64,000 bases of DNA from positions 1-64,000 of the forward strand of contig NZ_QGTS01000007.1 in the NCBI RefSeq assembly GCF_003182475.1, read 5' to 3'. A model generated the notes under the pieces. That model saw only the letters and a program-made list of their open reading frames with translations, was not told the origin of the DNA and made no database searches. Every line of letters begins with the position of its first letter. The stretch's first letter is position 1. The stretch is from Mangrovibacter plantisponsor (lineage in GTDB: Bacteria > Pseudomonadota > Gammaproteobacteria > Enterobacterales > Enterobacteriaceae). Shown in pieces: positions 29,128 through 36,674 of this stretch. The position numbers were made by a program, and so were the translations under genes.

Positions 29128-29418
29128 ATGGCAAAAGAACAAACGGACCGTACGACATTAGATCTGTTCGCGGATGAACGCCGTCCGGGTCGCCCGAAAA
29201 CAAATCCACTGTCACGTCACGAACAATTGCGTATTAACAAACGCAACCAGCTTAAACGCGATAAGGTTCGTGGGCTTAAGCGTGTGGAATTAAAACTGAA
29301 TGCCGATGCGGTAGATGCGCTGAATGAGCTGGCGCAGGTGCGAAACATGAGCCGTAGCGAACTTATTGAAGAGATGCTGATGGCTCAGTTAGATAACACA
29401 AAACCAGGTCATATATAA
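29128..29418 (+). CDS. ybfE: Small LexA-regulon protein YbfE
   Basis: A 96-residue protein almost identical to E. coli YbfE over MAKEQTDRTTLDLF and RRPGRPKTNPLSRHEQLRINKR. The C-terminal half (VELKLNADAVDALNELAQV then MSRSELIEEML) looks like a ribbon-helix-helix DNA-binding fold, and the N-terminal GRPKTNP is AT-hook-like. E. coli ybfE is induced by DNA damage. Here only half of a LexA site is apparent upstream (near 28993), so SOS control is uncertain. The ATG at 29128 is chosen by homology. Confidence 0.9.
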   Translation: MAKEQTDRTTLDLFADERRPGRPKTNPLSRHEQLRINKRNQLKRDKVRGLKRVELKLNADAVDALNELAQVRNMSRSELIEEMLMAQLDNTKPGHI

Positions 29419-29574
29419 TCCACGCATTCCCGGCAGTTTTTCCTTTTCATGTAGCAGTGTGTGCACCCGGTAATGATAGCTGTTTCCGCACTGGAAGCTG
29501 TTCTGCTATCATTGCCTTATCTGTGGACAAACTCACGCCACCATAACATTAAGTTTCAAGAGGTTATTAAACTC

Positions 29575-30105
29575 ATGGCGATCGTAGGCATTTTTTTCGG
29601 CAGCGACACCGGCAACACTGAAAACATTGCAAAAATCATTCAAAAACAGCTTGGTAAAGATGTTGCTGAAGTGCACGACATAGCCAAGAGCAGCAAAGAA
29701 GACATTGAAGCCTTCGATATTCTGCTGCTTGGTATCCCAACCTGGTATTACGGTGAAGCACAGTGTGACTGGGATGATTTTTTCCCTACACTGGAAGAAA
29801 TTGATTTTACGGGTAAATTGGTAGCCCTGTTCGGTTGTGGTGATCAGGAAGATTACGCCGAATATTTTTGTGACGCACTCGGCACAATGCGCGACATCGT
29901 CGAACCACGTGGTGCGGTTATCGTCGGTCACTGGCCAACTGCCGGGTATCATTTTGAAGCGTCGAAAGGTTTGGCGGATGACGACCATTTTGTCGGCCTG
30001 GCTATCGATGAAGACCGTCAGCCTGAGCTGACAGCTGAACGTGTTGAAAAATGGGTTAAGCAAGTTTCCGAAGAAATGCAGCTCGATAGCATTATTAATG
30101 CCTGA
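29575..30105 (+). CDS. fldA: Flavodoxin 1
   Basis: A 176-residue long-chain flavodoxin, the same length as E. coli FldA. The FMN phosphate loop is [12 protein letters not shown], the isoalloxazine-stacking loops are [13 protein letters not shown] and [17 protein letters not shown]. It passes electrons to IspG/IspH, biotin synthase, pyruvate formate-lyase activase and the methionine synthase system. The start is the ATG at 29575 ([13 protein letters not shown]). It lies upstream of fur, as in E. coli, and is probably partly cotranscribed with it. Confidence 0.97.
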   Translation: MAIVGIFFGSDTGNTENIAKIIQKQLGKDVAEVHDIAKSSKEDIEAFDILLLGIPTWYYGEAQCDWDDFFPTLEEIDFTGKLVALFGCGDQEDYAEYFCDALGTMRDIVEPRGAVIVGHWPTAGYHFEASKGLADDDHFVGLAIDEDRQPELTAERVEKWVKQVSEEMQLDSIINA

Positions 30106-30112
30106 TAGTTCA

Positions 30113-30135
30113 CCGGCGCAATCATATTGCGCCGG
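30113..30135 (+). terminator. Hairpin after fldA
   Basis: CCGGCGCAAT and ATTGCGCCGG form a perfect 10-bp stem just past the fldA stop. No clear T tract follows, so it may only attenuate, allowing some read-through into fur. Confidence 0.55.
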
Positions 30136-30175
30136 ATTGATAGGTAAAACCGATAAAAATAATTGCTACATTTTT

Positions 30176-30204
30176 TTAACTTTTTTGCGTTAGCGCTGTA
30201 CAAT
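30176..30204 (+). promoter_or_regulatory. Probable fur promoter
   Basis: TTAACT and TACAAT are separated by 17 bp, about 110 bp upstream of uof and 190 bp upstream of fur. It fits a sigma-70 promoter for the uof–fur transcript. No convincing Fur, OxyR or SoxS box was identified next to it. Confidence 0.5.
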
Positions 30205-30313
30205 GATCCAGTTGACAGCATGTATTTTTGGTAAATTTGCCAGTGCTGTCAGATTATTATTTTTCAATTTTGCTGGAGACTTGCGGTTTTCTTTAGGGAG
30301 TGTCAAACCTATA

Positions 30314-30394
30314 ATGAGACGCATTAACTTTAGCGTATTACGTCGTACGCCCATTCACGGGCACTTTGCAAGCAACAGGACATATTCCGCATGA
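30314..30394 (+). CDS. uof: Leader peptide upstream of fur (Uof)
   Basis: A 26-codon frame, MRRINFSVLRRTPIHGHFA then SNRTYSA, ends in an ATGA overlap with the fur start. In E. coli a 28-codon uof in this position couples fur translation, and the sRNA RyhB represses fur by blocking uof. The frame stays open further upstream, and the ribosome-binding site (AGGGAG, somewhat far from the ATG) is not decisive, so the exact start is uncertain. The call rests on position and overlap. Confidence 0.6.
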   Translation: MRRINFSVLRRTPIHGHFASNRTYSA

Positions 30395-30840
30395 CTGACA
30401 ACAACACCGCATTAAAGAAGGCAGGCCTGAAAGTCACGCTTCCCCGGTTAAAAATCCTGGAAGTGTTGCAGGAGCCGGACAATCACCATGTCAGCGCGGA
30501 AGATTTATACAAGCGACTGATTGACATGGGAGAGGAGATTGGTCTTGCTACCGTGTATCGCGTGCTCAACCAATTTGATGACGCCGGAATAGTTACACGC
30601 CATAACTTCGAAGGTGGTAAATCCGTTTTCGAACTGACGCAGCAGCACCATCATGACCACCTGATTTGCCTTGACTGCGGTAAAGTTATCGAGTTCAGCG
30701 ATGATTCGATTGAAGCTCGCCAGCGTGAAATTGCTTCCAGCCATGGTATCCGCCTGACAAACCACAGCCTGTACCTTTATGGTCATTGTGCTGAAGGCGA
30801 TTGCCGTGATGATGAAAATGCGCACGAAGGCACCAAATAA
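30391..30840 (+). CDS. fur: Ferric uptake regulator Fur
   Basis: A 149-residue Fur, the Fe2+-dependent repressor of iron acquisition. The N-terminal winged helix has LKVTLPRLKILEVLQ and GLATVYRVLNQFDDAGIV. The hinge and dimerisation part carries the metal-ligand cluster HHHDHLICLDCGK, and a second Cys pair is in CAEGDC near the C terminus. It is preceded by the overlapping uof frame and followed by a strong bidirectional terminator. Confidence 0.97.
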   Translation: MTDNNTALKKAGLKVTLPRLKILEVLQEPDNHHVSAEDLYKRLIDMGEEIGLATVYRVLNQFDDAGIVTRHNFEGGKSVFELTQQHHHDHLICLDCGKVIEFSDDSIEARQREIASSHGIRLTNHSLYLYGHCAEGDCRDDENAHEGTK

Positions 30841-30875
30841 TCGGGTGTACCCGTAAGCCGGTGCAATGTGACACC

Positions 30876-30910
30876 AAAAAAAAGCCAGGTTTAGAACCTG
30901 GCTTTTTTTA
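30876..30910. terminator. Bidirectional terminator between fur and chb
   Basis: AAAAGCCAGGTT pairs with AACCTGGCTTTT around a short loop, with A8 before and T7 after. It can end both fur (plus) and chb (minus), which converge here. Confidence 0.9.
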
Positions 30911-30971
30911 TCTGTTATGGCCTTATGCCGCGCCGCTTGCAGGGCACTCCTGCCCCGCAAGCAACCCCGTG

Positions 30972-33626
30972 TCACTCAACAATCACCACCCTGCTGGTAC
31001 GGTTGCCATCCGGGCTCACAGCACGCACCTGTACGTTACCACTGACAACCGGCCGGGCGTCATTGCGCCAAACCTGCCACTGCTCCCCGCCATCAACGGA
31101 GTATTCAACCCTGAGCCCTGGCAGGCTGACATTAGTGGCCAGTTTCCCGTCAACAATCCGGGCACCAGGTACCGGAACACGCCAGGCAATACCGGCGGCA
31201 TCCAGTTTCGCCAACTCACGCTGGCCTAACACATTGGCAAACCGCTGCCAGTCTTTTGCCAAAGCAGCCGTATCGACATAGTGGGTTTCTCCGCCTTTAT
31301 ACTCCCGCCCGGGCTGCCAGTCCTGTTCCCAGGAAGCCTTGTGCCAGGCACGCTCCGCTACTGAAATAATACGCGGGAATAAACGGTATTCCATTTCTTC
31401 ATCAGTGCGAACAACTTCACTCCAGACTTGCGCCGACAAACCATGAGCCCCGGGCCATAACTTCGCCGAACCGGCACTGAACGCATTGCCATCACGGTCT
31501 ACCGAAGTTTCTGCATTTTGCGGCAAGTTATCTGGTGCAAAGCTAAACACTTTACGTTCATCGGTAAACCGGGTTCCCCAGTAATAGCCCGGCTCCATTG
31601 GGTCTACTTCATACGGGAAGTCAAAGTAAACATAATCCGGGTTGGAAATCGTGACTTCATAGCCTTTATTGGCCCAGTCACTCACCGCATCTGAACCACC
31701 CCAGTACAGGGTATCCCAGAAGTTAATCCCGGTGCGTTTAGTTGCAAAGGCCGACGCGCCTGACGCATCTCTCAGGCCATCTTGCCAGGCCTGCATTTTC
31801 TCAATGCCATGGGCATCAACCAGTTTACTCACTTCTACCGCAAACCAGCTTGGCAAATGCGCCATATCTTCAACTGCGCCAGATGCCACCAGCGCCTGGC
31901 ACACTTCGGATTTCGCCCAGGGTTTATCTTGCTGGCTCATATCCACCTGCCCTTTTCCTGCCTCCGGGCTGGCTTTATCCGTGTACCCGGCCCCCATGTA
32001 GATATTTTTCGCTTCATCTGCGCCAAAATGCCAGGTTGTCAGCGGCAAACCCGCTTCTTTATGCATCTGGAGAATTTCACTCATTACTTTATCAACAAAG
32101 CGGCGAGATGAATCCAGGCACGGGTTCAGATAACTGGCCTTGTCATAGAACTGAACCGTCGTGGTACGCGATGTATCGGTCGGGTCGAGCAAACGGTATT
32201 CATTCGCTGCATCAGGCTTACCCTCTTTCATCAGCCTGTCATAACGTGCTTCCATTGACACTACAGCAGCCCGGGCATGCGCTGGCATATCAATTTCCGG
32301 AATCACCTCAATATGGCGGGCTTTAGCGTATTCGAGTATTTCAATGTAATCCGCCCGAGTAAAATAACCGCTGCCATTATTGTTACTGTCCGGGCCTGAT
32401 CCTAATTGTGGTAACAAACACTGTCTTTCAGTTAAATCATGGCAACGCTTCCCGCCCACTTCAGTCAGTTCCGGCAAGCCGGGGATTTCAATACGCCAGC
32501 CCTCATCATCGCTCAGATGAAAGTGGAATTTATTCAGCTTATAAGCTGCCATTTGATCAAGCGCGCGTAAAATAGCGGCTTTAGAGTGGAAATTACGCCC
32601 AACATCAATGAACATGCCGCGGTAATCAAAGCGCGGTGCATCACTGGCATCCAGAGTTGCAATCGTTTTCGCACCACTTACCGGCACCAGCGATAAAATT
32701 GACTGTAATCCATAAAAGACCCCAGTTTGATCAAACCCGGTGACCACCGCTTCACCTTCTTTAATCGTAAGCCGATAGGCACCGCTACGGGCATCGTCGC
32801 CAGTAAAGGTTTTCGGTGCAATCGATGTGCGCACCGGGTAACCACTGCCGGTTTTGATACCCAACTGCTTAAAGCGCGCCTCAATCACCTCAGCAGATGG
32901 CCGCAACAAAACAGCCAGGTCGAGTGCCACGCCATTACTCAGAACAGCATCTTTCTTATGCACTTTAATCTGTTTGGGGGTTGGAATAATGGCGCCACGC
33001 AGAGACTGTGCAGCAAGCCGTGATACATCACTGTTTTTTTCAAAACGGGTATCAGCCGTCATTAAAATGTTGTTGTCATCCGGTGTGCGTTTCCAGTTGT
33101 CACCAATTGGTGCCACGAACTGAGTTAAATCCTCGGTATCGGTACTGGCGATAACCTGAGGTTGTGCGCCGGGAGCGGTGACATACCAACGCGGGATGAC
33201 ATCGGTCATAAATAACTGCCAGTATTCATTCACAATGGGAATATCAACAGATTGCCCGGCGGCAAAACCAGTAAATTTCTCTGTTGGTTCAAGCTTATGC
33301 AGGTCGCCAGTAATATGTGTGATAGTGAATGCCGGGTTATCCGTACGCAGGATCTGGCGAATGCTGGGGAAATATATGGCCCAGTCATGTGATGTCACGG
33401 CCCGGTGACTGTGGTTGGTCAGTGTAATAACCGCTTTGTTGCAGGATGCCCAGTCAGCCCCCAGCGCAGCGCAATCCACACCATTTAATGCCGCATGGTT
33501 GTCCAGAACCTGGTATTTGACGCCAAACTCACTTAATTGCCCGACCGTTTTCTGGTCGGCACCCGCCTGGCCTGACAGCATTCCGAATACCAGAGCAGCC
33601 AGGACAGATTTATTTAAACGTTTCAT
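30972..33626 (-). CDS. chb: Secreted chitobiase (GH20 beta-N-acetylhexosaminidase)
   Basis: An 884-residue GH20 enzyme that cleaves chitobiose to GlcNAc, co-linear with Serratia marcescens chitobiase (885 residues). A signal peptide with cleavage near AGA|DQ targets it to the periplasm. Domains in order: CHB/CBM-like N domain with CAALGADWASCNKAVITL (about 25–200), GH20 N-terminal domain, the catalytic barrel with HFHLSDDEGWRIEIPGLP, and catalytic Asp537-Glu538 in FGADEAKN; then a C-terminal Ig-like domain. It follows chiP after 91 bp in the same direction, so import and hydrolysis are cotranscribed. E. coli K-12 lacks this gene. Confidence 0.95.
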   Translation of the reverse strand: MKRLNKSVLAALVFGMLSGQAGADQKTVGQLSEFGVKYQVLDNHAALNGVDCAALGADWASCNKAVITLTNHSHRAVTSHDWAIYFPSIRQILRTDNPAFTITHITGDLHKLEPTEKFTGFAAGQSVDIPIVNEYWQLFMTDVIPRWYVTAPGAQPQVIASTDTEDLTQFVAPIGDNWKRTPDDNNILMTADTRFEKNSDVSRLAAQSLRGAIIPTPKQIKVHKKDAVLSNGVALDLAVLLRPSAEVIEARFKQLGIKTGSGYPVRTSIAPKTFTGDDARSGAYRLTIKEGEAVVTGFDQTGVFYGLQSILSLVPVSGAKTIATLDASDAPRFDYRGMFIDVGRNFHSKAAILRALDQMAAYKLNKFHFHLSDDEGWRIEIPGLPELTEVGGKRCHDLTERQCLLPQLGSGPDSNNNGSGYFTRADYIEILEYAKARHIEVIPEIDMPAHARAAVVSMEARYDRLMKEGKPDAANEYRLLDPTDTSRTTTVQFYDKASYLNPCLDSSRRFVDKVMSEILQMHKEAGLPLTTWHFGADEAKNIYMGAGYTDKASPEAGKGQVDMSQQDKPWAKSEVCQALVASGAVEDMAHLPSWFAVEVSKLVDAHGIEKMQAWQDGLRDASGASAFATKRTGINFWDTLYWGGSDAVSDWANKGYEVTISNPDYVYFDFPYEVDPMEPGYYWGTRFTDERKVFSFAPDNLPQNAETSVDRDGNAFSAGSAKLWPGAHGLSAQVWSEVVRTDEEMEYRLFPRIISVAERAWHKASWEQDWQPGREYKGGETHYVDTAALAKDWQRFANVLGQRELAKLDAAGIAWRVPVPGARIVDGKLATNVSLPGLRVEYSVDGGEQWQVWRNDARPVVSGNVQVRAVSPDGNRTSRVVIVE

Positions 33627-33647
33627 TTTTCATCCTCTGAGTTGCGC

Positions 33648-33673
33648 CTGCTGGCTTCGCGAATCCCCAGCAG
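33648..33673 (-). other. Intercistronic hairpin between chiP and chb
   Basis: An inverted repeat CTGCTGG/CCAGCAG lies about 20 bp before the chb start, with an inner TTCGCGAA. No T tract follows, so it is more likely an mRNA processing or stability element than a terminator. Confidence 0.5.
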
Positions 33674-33717
33674 TGCCAAAAATTACCCGACGGAAACCTG
33701 AACAGCCTCAGGTTGCT

Positions 33718-35115
33718 TTAGAAAACAGTGAAAGGGGCAATCACCATAAATTTCACATCCCGCTCATCCTGGAAAATATTGCCGTACCCGCCGCCATAGC
33801 TCGGGATATCAGAGTGGTTGTCGTATTGGGTGAAATGAAGTTTGAACAGCGTACCTTGTACCCGCCCGCTCTGAATGGTATATGCAGCATCCAGGCTATA
33901 AGCAGACTCTTTCAGGCGATAACCAGCATCGTAGTAGCCATCTGTTGTGGGTAAGCTGGAAGGTTTGGCATCCCAGGCATAAACATAAGACGCCCCAATG
34001 GACCAGCCGGGTAAATTCCAGTTCACCAGGTCGTACATTGCCCCAACAAATACTGCCTTCTCGCCATTGGCGTTAAAATCGGAGCGGTTATCCCACCAAA
34101 TATCAAGGCGACCGTTGGAGGAAGCATAGGTTGGTGTCATACGTTGCAGGAAATAGCCCTGCTGCCCTTCCGCTTTGACCCAGGTGCCTTCCAGGCGCAA
34201 ATCTACCTTGCCCACCTGGTAGCCAAAAGTTAATGCCTGCAACCATGCCATGCCGTCATAAATATCATTGACGCCACCGCCGGAAACCTTGTCGCGCGTA
34301 CCATAGAATTGATAGCTGGTGGATAGCGGGCTGCCAGCCACATCAAATTTGTAACTGGTTTTACCGAAGTACTGGTCAACATACCCCTGGGCCTGGCCGA
34401 AAGCTGCTTCGAGCACCAAGTTATTTTTGAAATCAAATTTCGCGCCAACGGAGTGAAGGTAGTCAACACGGGTTCGCCGGTCATTCTGGTAGAATTTATC
34501 CATCTCGATATGCCATGGCGATTTATACTCATTGCTCCACATATATGAGAAGCTGAGTGCCCCGGCATCTGCGAAATCGAATTGAGCCCCAGCCTCTGCA
34601 CCCTGATAAGTACCCGGCATAAAGCTCCAGTGTGGAGCAAGCAAGGTTTGCCCGGTGGGCTGGAGATACCCGGCGCGCGCCCACACCGGCCCGTGTTTAA
34701 ACTTTGCTGCCGCTTTATACAGGCTGATGCCGCTCTTATCGCCCCGCCAGTCTTCCTGGTAAGCTTTATTGCTTGATGAAAAAGCGATTTCATTGGGGTG
34801 CCCACTTTCATGGGACTCCGCCATTTCAATTGCGGTAAAAACCGCAAGATCCAGGCCAAACATATCGGCAAAATAACCAGACTGAAAATCAAGGTTTGCG
34901 CTCCACGTTGCGTGTGACAGATTGGTTTTATACTCGTCTGCCACCACATCTTTGCGGTCACGCTCTCGTTGCCAGTAATAAATCCCTCCAGCCAGGGTGG
35001 AGTCATCGATAAACCCCGCAGCATGGGCAGTGAAACTCCCTCCCCAACCAGAAAAAGCCGTAGCGCAGGCGATTGCCAGCGCCACTGTACTGCGTTTGCC
35101 CACAGACTTACGCAT
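33718..35115 (-). CDS. chiP: Chitoporin ChiP (OprD-family outer-membrane porin)
   Basis: A 465-residue outer-membrane channel for chitooligosaccharides, similar in length to E. coli ChiP/YbfM (468). A signal peptide ends near [15 protein letters not shown], and the mature start [16 protein letters not shown] is typical of OprD porins. Alternating β strands continue to a C-terminal aromatic, MVIAPFTVF, as expected of BAM substrates. I start at the ATG at 35115 (MRKSVGKRS), which has AGAGGA upstream. That ribosome-binding site lies in a ChiX pairing sequence, and a NagC-like operator lies about 90 bp further up. chiQ, which follows chiP in E. coli, is missing. Confidence 0.95.
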   Translation of the reverse strand: MRKSVGKRSTVALAIACATAFSGWGGSFTAHAAGFIDDSTLAGGIYYWQRERDRKDVVADEYKTNLSHATWSANLDFQSGYFADMFGLDLAVFTAIEMAESHESGHPNEIAFSSSNKAYQEDWRGDKSGISLYKAAAKFKHGPVWARAGYLQPTGQTLLAPHWSFMPGTYQGAEAGAQFDFADAGALSFSYMWSNEYKSPWHIEMDKFYQNDRRTRVDYLHSVGAKFDFKNNLVLEAAFGQAQGYVDQYFGKTSYKFDVAGSPLSTSYQFYGTRDKVSGGGVNDIYDGMAWLQALTFGYQVGKVDLRLEGTWVKAEGQQGYFLQRMTPTYASSNGRLDIWWDNRSDFNANGEKAVFVGAMYDLVNWNLPGWSIGASYVYAWDAKPSSLPTTDGYYDAGYRLKESAYSLDAAYTIQSGRVQGTLFKLHFTQYDNHSDIPSYGGGYGNIFQDERDVKFMVIAPFTVF

Positions 35116-35119
35116 AGTT

Positions 35120-35133
35120 ATTCCTCTTTGACG
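35120..35133 (-). promoter_or_regulatory. ChiX small-RNA pairing site over the chiP ribosome-binding site
   Basis: The chiP leader reads CGTCAAAGAGGAAT just before the start codon. This is perfectly complementary over 14 nt to AUUCCUCUUUGACG in the E. coli/Salmonella ChiX seed as I recall it, and it covers the Shine-Dalgarno AGAGGA. ChiX represses chiP by this pairing and is titrated by chb mRNA when chitosugars are present. Confidence 0.85.
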
Positions 35134-35202
35134 TAAAACCCCGAAAACGGGAAAAATAAAATGACTAATCAACAGGGTGCGGTACTCAGGCACTGCCTCA
35201 GG

Positions 35203-35226
35203 TTATTTTTCGCGATGCGAATTATC
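35203..35226. promoter_or_regulatory. NagC-type operator upstream of chiP
   Basis: The segment includes ATTTTTCGCGATGCGAATTA. Its core CGCGATGCGAATTAT matches the operator in the nagE–nagB gap at 14 of 15 positions (TGCGATGCGAATTAT on the opposite strand). NagC is known to repress chiP in E. coli, and GlcNAc-6-P relieves it. Confidence 0.75.
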
Positions 35227-35508
35227 AATGCGATTTACACAAAAAATCATGTAATTATGACCACAAGCACATATTTAATTATATTTTGTTACAATAGGAA
35301 AAGAGCACAACGGCGCTCAATTTACGACCGAATTTATTTGAAATATAGATATAAAACAACACATTAATTAAAATACAAAAAGAAAAAACCTGAAGAGAAA
35401 CACGAGCTGAATCGAAGAAAGCAAATTTTCATGCTCTTTGATGATGGTAGTTATTTTCTTTCGAAAATTTACTAAATACAGCCAGAAAAAGGAAAACAAT
35501 CGGGCGGG

Positions 35509-36513
35509 TTAATTGAGGTTTTTTACCGAGTCGCGAATGACCAATTCACCGGGTAAACTCACACAAGTTTTATCGGTATGCGGGGAGATACCTAACAAAC
35601 GTTCAACAGCCAGTTTGACCATGTCAACCAGGGGGATCTTAATGGTGGTAAGCGCCGGAGAAACAAAACCGCCAATGCGCGAATCATCAAACCCGGCAAC
35701 TGAAATATCGCCAGGTACCGCAATTCCCGCCTCTTGCAGCGCTTTCATAGCACCTAATGCCATATCATCATTACCCGCGAGGATCATGCTGAAGGGTATT
35801 GCCTGCTCAATCAGTTGCCGGGCAGCGGCATAACCACTTTCCATACTCCAGTCACCGGGCACTGCCAGTGCAGGAACAGGAGTAAGACCTTGTGCAGATA
35901 ACTCATCTAAATACGCCTGATAACGCATGTTATTGGTAGGAGACCCCTTTCTGCCGCTTATCCAGGCGATGTTGCGGTGCCCCATATCCAGAATGAATGC
36001 CATCATCATTCGGGCACACTGATAGTGCAGAACGCTGATAGCACACTCTGGGTGGCGTGCTAATGTGCGGTTGAGAACAATAACAGGAACCGGGCTGGTA
36101 TCAATAATCGCATCCAGTTCATCAGGAGTGAGGTACTGCGGGTAAACCATAATACCGGCACATTTCATGCGTACCAGGTAATCAATCGCCGCCGTTTCAT
36201 CTTCTGCAGAGTGCTTACCATCGGCAAAAATAAGCTGATGCTGATATTGTTCGCTCCAGGTTGCAGCACCATAAATCAGCGTTGAGAAGTAAGGGCCATT
36301 GTACAAAGCATTGGTCATTACAAAACCCACTAAACGTGTTTTCTGCGTTGCCAGTTGCTGGGCCAACAAATTAGGCCGGTAACCCGTTTCTTCAATGGCT
36401 TTAAACACCAGGCGTTTAATTTCATCACTGACGATGTCTTTACCATTCAGCACCCGGGACACGGTAGATTTAGATACCCCCGCAGCTTTAGCGACATCCA
36501 GCATTTTTACCAT
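35509..36513 (-). CDS. LacI-family transcriptional regulator, AscG-like
   Basis: A 334-residue LacI/GalR repressor. The N-terminal helix-turn-helix is MLDVAKAAGVSKSTVSRVLNG, followed by the hinge YRPNLLAQQLATQ and a periplasmic-binding-protein-like sensor domain (AGNDDMALGAMKALQEAGI; SVAGFDDSRIGGFVSPALTTIK). It is closest, from memory, to AscG of the E. coli cellobiose-type asc operon, sharing for instance ADGKHSAE and NDDMA.GAMKAL. It lies downstream of a BglF-like permease whose upstream region has two AscG-type operators, so that permease is its probable target. The effector sugar is unknown. Confidence 0.88.
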   Translation of the reverse strand: MVKMLDVAKAAGVSKSTVSRVLNGKDIVSDEIKRLVFKAIEETGYRPNLLAQQLATQKTRLVGFVMTNALYNGPYFSTLIYGAATWSEQYQHQLIFADGKHSAEDETAAIDYLVRMKCAGIMVYPQYLTPDELDAIIDTSPVPVIVLNRTLARHPECAISVLHYQCARMMMAFILDMGHRNIAWISGRKGSPTNNMRYQAYLDELSAQGLTPVPALAVPGDWSMESGYAAARQLIEQAIPFSMILAGNDDMALGAMKALQEAGIAVPGDISVAGFDDSRIGGFVSPALTTIKIPLVDMVKLAVERLLGISPHTDKTCVSLPGELVIRDSVKNLN

Positions 36514-36647
36514 TGAAAAACGACTCCCCGAATTATCTACGGCCTGAAAGGCAGATTAGCCTGCACTCTGAACCCCAACAGATATATTCAGAGCTACACG
36601 ACTGTAATGGGTTTCGCGTGCCGTTTCAATTTTGAGGCAACAAGAGC

Positions 36648-36668
36648 GGGGCCAGTAATGCTGGCCCC
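36648..36668 (-). terminator. Hairpin after the EIIBCA gene
   Basis: GGGGCCAG and CTGGCCCC form an 8-bp stem with a short loop, 6 bp past the permease stop. The downstream tract is only moderately T-rich (GCTCTTGTT), so some read-through into the regulator is possible. Confidence 0.55.
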
Positions 36669-36674
36669 GAGTAT

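Larger units (their letters stand above)
35116..35508. other. Control region upstream of chiP
   Basis: About 390 bp between chiP and the LacI-family gene. Near chiP it holds the ChiX pairing site and a NagC-type operator. The remainder is AT-rich with long A/T runs. It is also the 3' region of the regulator gene, for which no clear terminator was found. Confidence 0.7.

Noticed and set aside
31742-32326. 194-codon plus-strand frame inside chb
   Set aside because: Antisense to the catalytic domain of the chitobiase, with a low-complexity, Pro/Ser/His-rich product and no start signal.
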